The translations under genes and the position numbers were made by a program. From positions 310,001 to 374,000 of the forward strand of contig NZ_RPOC01000001.1 in NCBI RefSeq assembly GCF_003946915.1: a stretch of DNA of 64,000 nucleotides. The letters are read 5' to 3'. Shown piece by piece: positions 37,124 through 46,556 of the stretch; the first letter of the stretch is position 1; each line of letters opens with the position of its first letter. The notes below the pieces were generated by a model. The model was given only the letters and a program-made list of their open reading frames with translations. It had not been told where the DNA came from and ran no database searches. Source of the stretch: Flavobacterium ustbae (lineage in GTDB: Bacteria > Bacteroidota > Bacteroidia > Flavobacteriales > Flavobacteriaceae).

Positions 37124-39913
37124 TTAAGGATTGATTGTCCATGAAGCAAACCACATTTGACCAATTGCTCCCGCTCCAATTACTTGAAGATAATCTGATC
37201 CAAAAAGGTTAGTTGCTCCTACTTTAACAATCGACTTCCATTTTGGAATCGCATAATTTACCTGAGCATCTAGCACTGTATTTTCTGGAATCATTCCATC
37301 TCCGAAAGAAGACTCCCATAAGTACTCAGAGTTCCATCTTACATTCACATTAAAACCTAAGTTTTTAGTCACTTTTGCATTTCCAAAAGAAGCTTTAATT
37401 CTATGCTTTGGCGTATTAAATCCAGCTACGAAATCTGGATCTTCTGACTGATCAAAATTAAATTGAGAATAATTATAATTTACCCCTACTTCAAAATCTT
37501 TATATACTTTTTTATTTAAACCAGCTCCAAAACCAAAAGAAGAAATCTGAGCCGTTGTATTAGTATATACTTGATACACTCTTCTATCTCCAAATGCAAT
37601 TGCTTGATACGTTTGTTGTACTGCTGGATTTGTAGGATCTGTACCTACCGTTCCGTAATAAGGAGATATAACTCTTGCTGTATTCATAAAGTCATTATAA
37701 ATATTATAATAAGCATTTAAATCTACAGATAAATCATTTTGAACTACTGTACGATATCCTACCTCAAAAGCTTGAACTTGTTCTGGTTTTACCAATCCGA
37801 TATCAGCAACTTGAAGATCACCTGGGTTTGAAGAAGCTGCAAAAGCCTGAACTGAAGCTACTGTATATGCATTACGATAAGCATTTTGTCCTGACATTCC
37901 AATTGTAGCAGGCTGTCCCGCTGCTTGTCCTGCCGCACTTACATTTACAGTTTCTTGAAAACGATCTAAGTTTTCTGGCGCTGAACCAATTAAAGCAAAT
38001 GGCCCTAAATCTAAACCAATATATTGATCTTGTGTCGTTGGGTTACGGAAACCTGTTTGGTAAGACAATCTGAAGTTATGATTTTTACTTGCTCCCGCTG
38101 AGTAAACAAAAGATACTCTTGGCGAAACATTCCCGTCAAAGTTCTGGCTTTTATCATAACGCAAAGACCCTGTAAATTTCAATCTGTCTTCTAAGAATTT
38201 TTTCTGAAGTTGAGCATATGCTCCATATTCTTTATATTCAATTGGACCATCATAATCTGTAAAAATCGTTCCTTCAGAATCCATTACATATTTTCTCCAA
38301 GAACCACCAACTTGAACTTCTGCCCATTTGATAATATCTCTAAAATTATAGTTTACATCTGAATGATATAATTTTGAATGATCAATAAATTTTGATCCTT
38401 GAGTTAAATCTGGATTTGCCACAACTGTTTTCAACGCCTGATTAAACTGCGCACTTCCTGGTTCAAATCTTGCAGAACCTGTTGGTGTTGGAATAAATGA
38501 AATTTGCGCAGGCAAAACATTATAATCTGCAAAATTTCTAGCGATAGCGGCAGATTGATTTGCATCTGTTCCCATAACCGCACCAGCATACTGATAAGCA
38601 GTTGCATAGTTTGTAAACCATTCTTGGTCAGATTTTGCAGCTCTGTTTACGTTCCATGCAGCAAATCTCATATCGTAAGAGTTTCCAGCGTCTTCACTTG
38701 TAAAATATATTCTACCAAAAAAGTTTTTACCTTTTACTTCAAATTTACCTTGCTGCATTAAGAAATCTTTTAACGCGTATCTGTTTGCTCCTTGATAAAT
38801 TGTACTTCCTGTACCAATTTTATATTGCAGTATAAATTCTGTATCATCTGCCCATGGCTTAATATGCGCACTGAAATCAGCTTTCATACTTTTCACTTTA
38901 TTATCTGTTAAGTCTTGCTCACGGTAACCTGTTCTACTAACCTGTCCTACATTTGGAATAAAAGTCGTTACCTCGTCTCCATAAATATTCAATCCGTCAT
39001 AATTCTGATTCATAGCATGACCAACAGAACCTCCAGTCATACTTCTTGCGTCATTTGCAATCCACTCACTTGCTTCCATGTAAGTGAAATTAGCCTTCAT
39101 GGCAAAGTGCTTTGTAAATGCTTTTGCGGCTCTAATTCCAAAATCATTATAATCATTTGTTCCTGCTGCATCTTGGCTAGTTTGACCATATTTATAGTAA
39201 GCCGTTATTCCTTCGTTTGTAAAAGGACTTTTACTACTCATAAACATGATTCCGTTGAAAGCGTTTGCCCCATAAAGTGCAGAAGAAGCACCTGGCAAAA
39301 GCTCAACACTGGCAACATCAATGTCTGAAACTCCAATTAAGTTACCCAAAACAAAATTTAAAGCAGGAGAAGAATTATCCATACCATCTACCAGCTGCAT
39401 AAAACGAGTATTTGCCACAGTAGCAAAACCACGGGTATTTACAGACTTAAAAGAAATACTGCTCGTATTGAAATTTACTTCTTTTAAATTTTCTAACCCA
39501 TCATAAAAGGTAGCGGCCGTAGTATTTTTTATTTCCTGAATTCCCATTCTCTCAATGGTAACAGGAGACTCAATTACCCTTTCAGGCGTTCTCGATGCAG
39601 AAACTACAATTTCATCCAATTTCGTTTCTTCATCTTTTAAAACCACATTTATTTTTTGATTTGCCGCTGTTACATTGATCGTTTTCGATTCAAATCCTAC
39701 TGCTGAAACCTTTACAGAAAAAGGCACCTTAGCATTAGTAGTCAATTTAAACGATCCGTCGAAATCTGTAGAAGCTCCGCTGTTTTCTCCAACGACGACA
39801 ACATTGGCACCAGGAATAGATTGTTTGTTACTATCTGTAACCGAACCTGTAATTGTATTCTGCGCAAAAGATATTCCGCTGAACAACAACATAATTAGCA
39901 AGTAGACTCTCAT
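37124..39913 (-). CDS. TonB-dependent outer-membrane receptor with N-terminal regulatory-like domain
   Basis: 929 residues. Signal peptide (MRVYLLIMLLFSGISFAQ), carboxypeptidase-regulatory-like beta domain (about 19-100, ITGSVTDSNKQSIPGANVVV), plug (about 115-235, VNFNTSSISFKSVNTRGF and ELLPGASSALYGANAFNG), then a 22-strand barrel ending MWFASWTINP. It imports a substrate across the outer membrane using TonB energy. There is no SusD partner; instead the GDSL lipoprotein follows, suggesting a lipid or ester-containing ligand (inference). The C-terminal residue is Pro rather than the usual aromatic, but the penultimate strand has the normal pattern. Confidence 0.93.
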   Translation of the reverse strand: MRVYLLIMLLFSGISFAQNTITGSVTDSNKQSIPGANVVVVGENSGASTDFDGSFKLTTNAKVPFSVKVSAVGFESKTINVTAANQKINVVLKDEETKLDEIVVSASRTPERVIESPVTIERMGIQEIKNTTAATFYDGLENLKEVNFNTSSISFKSVNTRGFATVANTRFMQLVDGMDNSSPALNFVLGNLIGVSDIDVASVELLPGASSALYGANAFNGIMFMSSKSPFTNEGITAYYKYGQTSQDAAGTNDYNDFGIRAAKAFTKHFAMKANFTYMEASEWIANDARSMTGGSVGHAMNQNYDGLNIYGDEVTTFIPNVGQVSRTGYREQDLTDNKVKSMKADFSAHIKPWADDTEFILQYKIGTGSTIYQGANRYALKDFLMQQGKFEVKGKNFFGRIYFTSEDAGNSYDMRFAAWNVNRAAKSDQEWFTNYATAYQYAGAVMGTDANQSAAIARNFADYNVLPAQISFIPTPTGSARFEPGSAQFNQALKTVVANPDLTQGSKFIDHSKLYHSDVNYNFRDIIKWAEVQVGGSWRKYVMDSEGTIFTDYDGPIEYKEYGAYAQLQKKFLEDRLKFTGSLRYDKSQNFDGNVSPRVSFVYSAGASKNHNFRLSYQTGFRNPTTQDQYIGLDLGPFALIGSAPENLDRFQETVNVSAAGQAAGQPATIGMSGQNAYRNAYTVASVQAFAASSNPGDLQVADIGLVKPEQVQAFEVGYRTVVQNDLSVDLNAYYNIYNDFMNTARVISPYYGTVGTDPTNPAVQQTYQAIAFGDRRVYQVYTNTTAQISSFGFGAGLNKKVYKDFEVGVNYNYSQFNFDQSEDPDFVAGFNTPKHRIKASFGNAKVTKNLGFNVNVRWNSEYLWESSFGDGMIPENTVLDAQVNYAIPKWKSIVKVGATNLFGSDYLQVIGAGAIGQMWFASWTINP

Positions 39914-40664
39914 TTTGGGTTAGTTTTTTTGTTAGTATATGTAGCCAAAATAAGCAAATATTTTAATATGCATAAAAAAACGTTAAATAAAACTAATAAT
40001 CATCATCGTTTTTTACAATATATTAACTATTTGTTAATTGAATTTATTAAAATAAAAACAAAGAAATCGAGAAGAAAAACCAAAATACTATGCATACATA
40101 TAAATTTTTGTCAAAAAAATGAAAATTTCATAAAAATACATATGCACAAAAAAATTATTGACAATATAAAATTATTGTCTAAAAAAACTGAAAAACTATT
40201 TATTCATTAACAAAATATTTTCTTTAAATCTAATATTATGTTAATTTTAACTATATTATGTTACATAACATCTACACTTAAAAGTTATTATCATTTTAGT
40301 TTATTTAAGGATAAAAGCCAATTTGAATTAAATATTTCTTCGCCAACATTGAAGTTATCGAATTACAACTATTCGTAAATGATTTACCCATTTTTGCCAA
40401 CTTCAGTTTTATGCCCAATATCTTAACAATTGAGTTCCTATATTCTTATTATAGAGAATTTTAAGTATTTATTAATTTACAACATCGAAAAAAAGCTTGC
40501 TTTATTTTTGCAAGTCTTGCTTCATCCTTCGTAAAGGATTTTTCAAATATTACATATAAGCCTTTTACAAAGAGTCAACATTCAGCCCAATATCAGAATT
40601 ACAAGTACATAAATCATTATTAAAAAGTATTATAAGCAAAGTGGAACAGATAACCTAATTCACC
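39914..40664. other. 751-bp very AT-rich intergenic stretch
   Basis: There is no credible gene. A 93-codon frame at 39929-40210 is Lys/Ile/Asn/His-rich with no domain and reads like random AT-rich sequence. A TATTTTTG at 40503-40510 could be a -7 box for the remnant gene at 40665. It lies upstream of the TonB receptor and next to a deleted adhesin gene. Confidence 0.55.
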
Positions 40665-41181
40665 ATGACGAATTTTACTGAACGAAATTTTATTTGCCCT
40701 TTATTAAAATGGATTTTTTTTGTCGGATTTTGTTTTACAGCAAACGCACAAAGTCCAGGTGGAATATCATCCAATCTTAGATTGTGGCTCAAAGCAGACT
40801 CGAATGTTACACCTGCCATTCAGGGCGGTAATGTAACAAATTGGGGAAGCCAAACTGGCTCAGGAGAAGATGCTCAATATACTACGCCAATGTTTTCTCA
40901 AACAGTTCTAAATCCTATCTATCAGGAAAATATATTTAATTTTCATCCTTCTGTACGTTTTAACGGCACCTCAAACATTAGCTTTTCAGGGCTTCAAGGT
41001 AGTTTTTCACCGGCAATAACTAGCAATAATATCTCTGCATACGTTGTCTCTACCATAAACAATTCCATCGACTTTTATGAAAGGAGAAAAACTACCAGGA
41101 GGCACTTACTTTTATACTCTAGAGTATTACAACAATGGCAACGCTACAAAACAAGCAGGTTATATTTTCATCGCTTACTAA
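40665..41181 (+). pseudogene. Deletion remnant of a large T9SS type B adhesin gene
   Basis: The 5' part (40665 to about 41060) codes for a signal peptide (...FFVGFCFTANAQ) and the start of a SprB-like adhesin (SPGGISSNLRLWLKADSNV, FNFHPSVRFNGT). Near 41059-41075 the meaningful frame changes: the +1 frame from 41059 to TAA 41179-41181 reads PSTFMKGEKLPGGTYFYTLE then YYNNGNATKQAGYIFIAY, which looks like the extreme C-terminus of a type B (gliding motility-associated) sorting domain. The original frame runs on as Arg-rich nonsense. The head and tail of what was probably a multi-kilobase gene are thus joined out of frame, implying an internal deletion. A terminator follows directly after the tail. 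Confidence 0.8.
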
Positions 41182-41186
41182 AGATA

Positions 41187-41214
41187 AAAAAGCGAGACAT
41201 AAGTCTCGCTTTTT
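41187..41214. terminator. Bidirectional terminator, adhesin remnant / glmS
   Basis: A perfect 12-bp stem, AAAAAGCGAGAC (41187-41198) and GTCTCGCTTTTT (41203-41214), with a 4-base loop. Confidence 0.85.
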
Positions 41215-41239
41215 AAACAATTATATTTTAAATAATTTC

Positions 41240-43090
41240 TTATTCTACTGTAACCGACTTCGCCAAATTACGTGGCTGATCTACATTACAACCTCTCATT
41301 ACAGCAATGTAATAAGAAAGCAATTGCAACGGAATCGTAGTTACTAATGGAGACAACGCATCTGAAGTTTCTGGAATTTCGATTACATAATCTGCTAATT
41401 CACGAACTTGTGTATCACCTTTAGTCACAACTGCGATAATTTTACCGCTTCTCGATTTAATTTCCTGAATGTTACTTACAATTTTATCATAATGTCCTTG
41501 TTTAGGAGCAATGACAATAACTGGCATAAATTCGTCAATTAAAGCAATCGGACCGTGTTTCATTTCGGCTGCAGGATATCCTTCTGCATGAATATACGAA
41601 ATCTCTTTTAGTTTTAAAGCTCCTTCTAAAGCTACCGGGAAATTATAGCCACGACCTAAATAAAGACAGTTTGGCGCATCTTTAAAGGCAGCAGCAATCT
41701 CTTTAGCTCTAGCATCTGTTTCTAACGCTTCAGACACTTTCTCAGGAATTATTTCCAATTCTTGAAGATAAGTATGGAAATCTGTATTTGACAACGTTCC
41801 TTTTGCCTTTCCTAATCTCAAAGCAATCATAGTTAAAACTGTGATCTGAGTAGTAAATGCTTTTGTAGAAGCTACTCCAATTTCTGGTCCAGCGTGTGTA
41901 TAAGCACCTGCATGACTTTCTCTTGAAATAGAAGAACCTACAACGTTACAAACACCAAATACAAAGGCTCCATTTTCTTTAGCCAATTTAATAGCCGCCA
42001 TAGTATCTGCAGTTTCTCCAGATTGAGAAATAGCAATAACTACGTCATCTTTATTGATAATTGGATTTCTATATCTAAATTCAGAAGCATATTCTACCTC
42101 TACTGGAATTCTTGTAAATTCCTCAAAGATGTATTCTGCAACTAAACCAGCATGCCATGAAGTTCCGCACGCTACGATAAGAATTCTTTTTGCATTTAAG
42201 AATTTCTCTAAATTATCCTCTACACCAGCCATTTGAACAATTCCTTCATTTGCATGAAGTCTTCCTCTGTAAGTATCTTTAATTACACTTGGCTGCTCAT
42301 AGATTTCTTTAAGCATGAAATGATCATACCCTCCTTTTTCAATTTGCTCCAAATTCATTTGAAGTTCTTGAATATAAGGATCTACTAAAGAGTCGTCTTG
42401 TATTTTTCTAATTTTAATTGGCTTATGCAATCTGATATTTGCCATTTCGCCATCTTCTAAATACACTGCATTAGAAGTATATTCGATAAATGGAGAAGCA
42501 TCAGAAGCAATAAAGTATTCGCCTTCCCCAACTCCAATTGCTAACGGACTTCCTAATCTTGCCGCTACAATTTCGTTTGGATTTTTTTTATCAAAAACAG
42601 CAATTGCATATGCACCAACAACTTGGTTTAATGCAACCTGAACCGCTTTACCTAATTTAATATTTTCTTTCTTCTGAACTTCTTCTATTAAATTTACTAA
42701 AACCTCAGTATCTGTATCCGATTTAAAAGTATAGCCTCTTTTGATAAGCTCTTCTTTTAAAGGCGCATAATTCTCAATAATTCCGTTATGAATGATTGCT
42801 AAATCTCCAGAATTCGAAAGATGGGGATGCGAATTCACGTCATTTGGAACACCGTGAGTTGCCCAACGCGTGTGTCCAATACCAATATTTCCGTTTGTTG
42901 CAAAGCCTTCAACAGCTTTAGCCTCAAGATCAGAAACTTTACCTTTTGTTTTGCAAACTTTAATGCCCGACTCGTTATCATACAACATAACGCCGGCACT
43001 ATCATATCCTCTGTACTCAAGACGCTTTAATCCTTTTATTACAATAGGATAGGCATCTCGATGACCGATATATCCAACAATTCCACACAT
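41240..43090 (-). CDS. glmS: Glutamine-fructose-6-phosphate aminotransferase (isomerizing)
   Basis: 616 residues. It makes glucosamine-6-phosphate from fructose-6-phosphate and glutamine, the first step to UDP-GlcNAc for peptidoglycan and LPS. The N-terminal glutaminase begins MCGIVGYIG with catalytic Cys2; two SIS domains follow (CGTSWHAG about 307, SQSGETADT about 354), and ISYIHAEGYPAAEMKHGP near 495-515 is the synthase active-site region. It ends KSVTVE as expected. It is last in a tight operon after the DUF4270 and glycogen-synthase-like genes (9- and 21-bp gaps). No glmS ribozyme is seen upstream. Confidence 0.97.
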   Translation of the reverse strand: MCGIVGYIGHRDAYPIVIKGLKRLEYRGYDSAGVMLYDNESGIKVCKTKGKVSDLEAKAVEGFATNGNIGIGHTRWATHGVPNDVNSHPHLSNSGDLAIIHNGIIENYAPLKEELIKRGYTFKSDTDTEVLVNLIEEVQKKENIKLGKAVQVALNQVVGAYAIAVFDKKNPNEIVAARLGSPLAIGVGEGEYFIASDASPFIEYTSNAVYLEDGEMANIRLHKPIKIRKIQDDSLVDPYIQELQMNLEQIEKGGYDHFMLKEIYEQPSVIKDTYRGRLHANEGIVQMAGVEDNLEKFLNAKRILIVACGTSWHAGLVAEYIFEEFTRIPVEVEYASEFRYRNPIINKDDVVIAISQSGETADTMAAIKLAKENGAFVFGVCNVVGSSISRESHAGAYTHAGPEIGVASTKAFTTQITVLTMIALRLGKAKGTLSNTDFHTYLQELEIIPEKVSEALETDARAKEIAAAFKDAPNCLYLGRGYNFPVALEGALKLKEISYIHAEGYPAAEMKHGPIALIDEFMPVIVIAPKQGHYDKIVSNIQEIKSRSGKIIAVVTKGDTQVRELADYVIEIPETSDALSPLVTTIPLQLLSYYIAVMRGCNVDQPRNLAKSVTVE

Positions 43091-43099
43091 ATATATTTA

Positions 43100-44758
43100 T
43101 TAATTTGGTTTCGTGTAGTAAACTTCAAGTTTCAATCTTTTCTTCTCTTGGTCTGATTCAGGAGTTCCTCCCTTTTTTCCTCCAAACAAGACTGTCCCTA
43201 AAGGACTCATAACTGAAGTTCTTGGTGCTGCAGAAAAATATTCAATTGGATTAGTATTAGTTTGAATCCTATTCTTCAACGCATTAAATGCTAGTACTGT
43301 TGGACTTTGGGAAACAACAAGACCTAAATCTACATTTTTCGCCGTCGCATCTTTTAGCAAGTTACGAATGTGGCTTGTAATTCTAATTTTATAACTTTTC
43401 CCTCTTTTATCAGAATCCAAGCTAATTAAGCCACCATAAGCAGAAGTAACATCTGTAGAATAATCTGCTATAACGGTATTATTTGTCAAATTGTACAAAT
43501 AAACTCGGTTTGGCTCTTTTTTTGTTCCTTTCATTTTTTCGGTATCAATATAAAAAACTAAATTAGCCTCGTTTACTTTCCAATTTTTAACAGTAGCATT
43601 GCTTCTCATTAAATCTAATTGATCAGGCACTCCATTTGCGCCATTTACTGGCTCCCCTTGAGCATTGTAACTCAACACATCGGTTTGATCAAAAAGCTTT
43701 ATAACCGCCAAAGATCCCTGACCTCCTTTTAAATAAAGTCTCTCGTCTCCGTCTTTTTTATTGACATTAGTCGTTATAGCACTTGTATAATCTGCATTTC
43801 GGGCATCTGAAAGGAAACTCGCCGTACTAGGCCCTGCCAAATTCAATACAATCTGTTTGTCTTCAGTTGTAGTATCTGTATCGGTTTTAGATTCGGTTTT
43901 AGCCTTGTATTTAATTGTAATTGTACCCTCACTAAAATTTATTAATGCCATGTTGGTCGGATTAGAGCCAGACTTTTCAACATTAAAATATAACCCTCTA
44001 AAATATTCTTGAAAAAGATCTTGCGTAGAAAGTTTTGAAGCATCAGCTTTTAATATTTTTCTTTGAAAAAATTCCTTATTAAGCTGCAGTCTCATCCTAG
44101 GCGTTTTTCTTTCTACTGTCTCGTTTTTTGTATCAGGATCAGTTGTTTTTATTACAATTTCTTTAGCATCAAAAAAGAATTGTTCATTCTCTAAAACCCC
44201 ACCATTATTTAATAATAAGGTTTTATCAGCATTATTAAAAAAATCAGTGTTTTGATCTGTATAATAAAATTGAGGTATTTGGCTACCACCGCTAAAATAG
44301 CTGTTTCGCATCTGAATCTTCGATTCGTAAATGCTCAACTTAAGTTTTCCGTTTTTGTCCCCATAAATAGAATCTAACTCATAAGTAGTATTTCCTTCAT
44401 TATCTACAGCTGTTTGATGGCTGTAATACGGAATCTCAAGTTCAACACTTTCAATTACTGGAGATTCTCCAATTGTTGGAGCGTATGTATCAAGCGTTAG
44501 TTGTGTTACAAAATTTGCAGTTGTAGTTCCAAAATTAGGGCTATCAAAGATACCCAGAGCATTTGGAGTCATAACATTCGACTGAATGGGAGTCACTTCT
44601 TGATTATATGCTAAAACATCATATTTTTCAGATTCAAGTCCAAAATGATCATCACCAACCAAACCTTCACCAATCGCATTAAAATCTTTGTCACAAGAAT
44701 ATAAAAAAACAGCAATTACAGCCAATAGCGTTTTCTTAATAAAAGAAGTATTATACAT
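43100..44758 (-). CDS. DUF4270 lipoprotein
   Basis: 552 residues. Lipoprotein signal MYNTSFIKKTLLAVIAVFLYSC (Cys22), then the DUF4270 hallmark region (FNAIGEGLVGDDHFG, IGESPVIESVELEIPYYS). The family is confined to Bacteroidota and is predicted to sit on the outer membrane; its biochemical role is not established. It sits 21 bases after the glycogen-synthase-like gene and 9 bases before glmS, and this gene order suggests an envelope or cell-surface glycan role by association only. Confidence 0.88.
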   Translation of the reverse strand: MYNTSFIKKTLLAVIAVFLYSCDKDFNAIGEGLVGDDHFGLESEKYDVLAYNQEVTPIQSNVMTPNALGIFDSPNFGTTTANFVTQLTLDTYAPTIGESPVIESVELEIPYYSHQTAVDNEGNTTYELDSIYGDKNGKLKLSIYESKIQMRNSYFSGGSQIPQFYYTDQNTDFFNNADKTLLLNNGGVLENEQFFFDAKEIVIKTTDPDTKNETVERKTPRMRLQLNKEFFQRKILKADASKLSTQDLFQEYFRGLYFNVEKSGSNPTNMALINFSEGTITIKYKAKTESKTDTDTTTEDKQIVLNLAGPSTASFLSDARNADYTSAITTNVNKKDGDERLYLKGGQGSLAVIKLFDQTDVLSYNAQGEPVNGANGVPDQLDLMRSNATVKNWKVNEANLVFYIDTEKMKGTKKEPNRVYLYNLTNNTVIADYSTDVTSAYGGLISLDSDKRGKSYKIRITSHIRNLLKDATAKNVDLGLVVSQSPTVLAFNALKNRIQTNTNPIEYFSAAPRTSVMSPLGTVLFGGKKGGTPESDQEKKRLKLEVYYTKPN

Positions 44759-44779
44759 GTCTAATAATAAAATTAAAAT

Positions 44780-45586
44780 TTAAAGTCCAAATGTTCTGTA
44801 GAAATTTGTATAAGCCTCAGCAAATGCATCTTTCGTTGCGAAAGGTAAAAAAGGTTTTCCTGAAGATTCTATAAATTTTGTTAAACTTGGAGAAACATTT
44901 TCTGATGCAATGATCACGCCGTCTGAATGCAAAATACTGGCTTTTAAAACATTCTCGTAATTTGGCACTTCTAAGTCTGATACCGATTCATGAGGCACAC
45001 CATCAAACTTAACTTTATTAATCATTTCTAAATCTAGATTCTCATCAAATGATTGACCGTAAACAGAAGTAATAATTTTAGTTTCAGAAAACAAGGCTTC
45101 ATGTTTGTAATAATGCTTCATATAAATCGGAAGCATTGCAGCAAGCCATCCGTGAACATGTATAATATCTGGAACCCAGTTTAATTTTTTTACAGTCTCT
45201 ACAACGCCTTTTGCAAAGAAAATTGCTCTTTCGTCATTATCTGGATATAAAGCGCCTTCTTCATCTGTAAAGGTTGCTTTACGTTTGAAATATTCATCAT
45301 TATCAATAAAATAAACTTGGATTCTTTCTTTCGGAATCGATGCTACTTTAATAATCAATGGCATATCTAAGTCATTCACTACCAAATTCATCCCTGAAAG
45401 TCTAATCACTTCATGCAATTGATGTCTTCTCTCATTTATATTCCCATATCTTGGCATGAAAATTCTTATCTGGCCGCCTTGGTCATTAATCATTTTCGGA
45501 ACGTCATAAGACATTAAAGAAACCTCATTTTCAGCCAAATAAGGCACGACTTCAGATGATACATATAATATCCTCTTATCTTTCAT
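44780..45586 (-). CDS. Glycogen/starch synthase N-domain protein (GT5-like, probably non-catalytic)
   Basis: 268 residues, about half the length of GlgA, covering only the N-terminal Rossmann domain (ILYVSSEVVPYLAENE, VPDIIHVHGWLAAMLPIYMKHYY, DNDERAIFFAKGVV). The KxGG ADP-glucose-binding motif that follows SSEV.P in GlgA is replaced by AENE, and the C-terminal nucleotide-binding domain is missing. Classical glycogen synthesis is therefore unlikely. Short forms of this kind are common in Bacteroidota next to panC and DUF4270/glmS. It heads the operon with DUF4270 and glmS and is divergent from panC. A TAATTTTG -7 box lies at 45631-45624. Confidence 0.82.
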   Translation of the reverse strand: MKDKRILYVSSEVVPYLAENEVSLMSYDVPKMINDQGGQIRIFMPRYGNINERRHQLHEVIRLSGMNLVVNDLDMPLIIKVASIPKERIQVYFIDNDEYFKRKATFTDEEGALYPDNDERAIFFAKGVVETVKKLNWVPDIIHVHGWLAAMLPIYMKHYYKHEALFSETKIITSVYGQSFDENLDLEMINKVKFDGVPHESVSDLEVPNYENVLKASILHSDGVIIASENVSPSLTKFIESSGKPFLPFATKDAFAEAYTNFYRTFGL

Positions 45587-45623
45587 AATAGTATTTTACT
45601 TAATTTTGGTAATAAAAACGTCG

Positions 45624-45631
45624 CAAAATTA
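45624..45631 (-). promoter_or_regulatory. Candidate -7 box of the glycogen-synthase-like/DUF4270/glmS operon
   Basis: The minus strand reads TAATTTTG, 38 bases before the ATG at 45586. It is divergent from the panC element 32 bp away. No -33 match was found. Confidence 0.4.
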
Positions 45632-45662
45632 CAAAAATTTATGCAGTTTATAACTAATATAT

Positions 45663-45670
45663 TATGTTTG
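45663..45670 (+). promoter_or_regulatory. Candidate -7 box of panCD
   Basis: TATGTTTG matches TAnnTTTG. It overlaps the upstream ATG at 45664, so transcription would begin after that codon; this supports the ATG at 45694 as the panC start. Confidence 0.45.
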
Positions 45671-45693
45671 CACTAAATTTTAATAATACCTCG

Positions 45694-46542
45694 ATGCATA
45701 TTTTCTACAGTAAAGCAGCCTTGATAGCCTATCTTAAAACTATCAAAACTGCAAATTCAACCATCGGATTTGTACCAACAATGGGCGCTTTACACCAAGG
45801 ACATTTGGCTTTAATGCAGCGTTCGCTAAAAGAAAACGACGACACAGTTGTGAGCATTTTTGTCAATCCAACACAATTTAATAACCCCGAAGATTTAGCA
45901 AAATATCCAAGAACACTTGAAGAAGATATTAAGAAAATGCGTACATTAAGTGATAAAATCATTTTATACGCTCCTTCTGTCGAAGATATTTATGAAGGAA
46001 ATACAGTTTCGCAATCTTTTGATTTTGACGGATTAGAAAACCAGATGGAAGGAAAATTCAGACCTGGTCATTTTAACGGTGTCGGAACAATTGTGAAACG
46101 CCTCTTTGAAATCGTAACTCCAACAAATGCTTATTTTGGCGAAAAAGATTTTCAGCAATTGCAGATTGTCAAGAAATTAGTCGAAAAAACAGAATTACCA
46201 GTCAATATTGTAGGCTGTCCTATTTTTAGAGAAGAAAACCAACTTGCGATGAGTTCGCGAAATGAACGCCTGACGGATCAAGAAAGAAAAGATGCCGCAA
46301 TTATTTACAAAACTCTGACCGAAGCAAAAGAGATTTTTCAAAATCAAAGTCCGCAAGAAACAATCGAATTTGTAGAAAATTCTTTTAAAGACAATACCGA
46401 ATTCGAATTAGAGTATTTTGTTATTGCTGACGAATCTACACTTTTATCTATCGATAAGAAAGAGAATGACAAAAAATACAGAGCATTTATAGCAGTATTT
46501 GTTAATTCTATCAGACTGATTGACACCATTTCATTAAATTAA
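45694..46542 (+). CDS. panC: Pantothenate synthetase
   Basis: 282 residues from the ATG at 45694 (MHIFYSKAALIAYL). An ATG at 45664 adds ten residues, but family alignment and the promoter element favour the later one. It joins pantoate and beta-alanine with ATP to make pantothenate, the coenzyme A precursor. Motifs: PTMGALHQGHLALM (HIGH-like), FVNPTQFN, FGEKDFQQLQIV, and the KMSKS-equivalent AMSSRNERL. panD follows after 14 bases, so the two consecutive pathway genes form an operon. Confidence 0.96.
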   Translation: MHIFYSKAALIAYLKTIKTANSTIGFVPTMGALHQGHLALMQRSLKENDDTVVSIFVNPTQFNNPEDLAKYPRTLEEDIKKMRTLSDKIILYAPSVEDIYEGNTVSQSFDFDGLENQMEGKFRPGHFNGVGTIVKRLFEIVTPTNAYFGEKDFQQLQIVKKLVEKTELPVNIVGCPIFREENQLAMSSRNERLTDQERKDAAIIYKTLTEAKEIFQNQSPQETIEFVENSFKDNTEFELEYFVIADESTLLSIDKKENDKKYRAFIAVFVNSIRLIDTISLN

Positions 46543-46556
46543 TCTAACTTTGCACC

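Noticed and set aside
37124..37160. TonB receptor as truncated because it ends in Pro
   Set aside because: The final strands and overall length are normal for the family, so one atypical last residue is not evidence of truncation.
39929..40210. 93-codon plus-strand reading frame in the gap after the TonB receptor
   Set aside because: Composition is Lys/Ile/Asn/His-rich with no domain, signal peptide or motif, as expected from random very AT-rich DNA.
43091..43200. Possible glmS ribozyme upstream of glmS
   Set aside because: Only 9 bases separate glmS from the preceding coding sequence and no ribozyme core is seen; that ribozyme is typical of Firmicutes.
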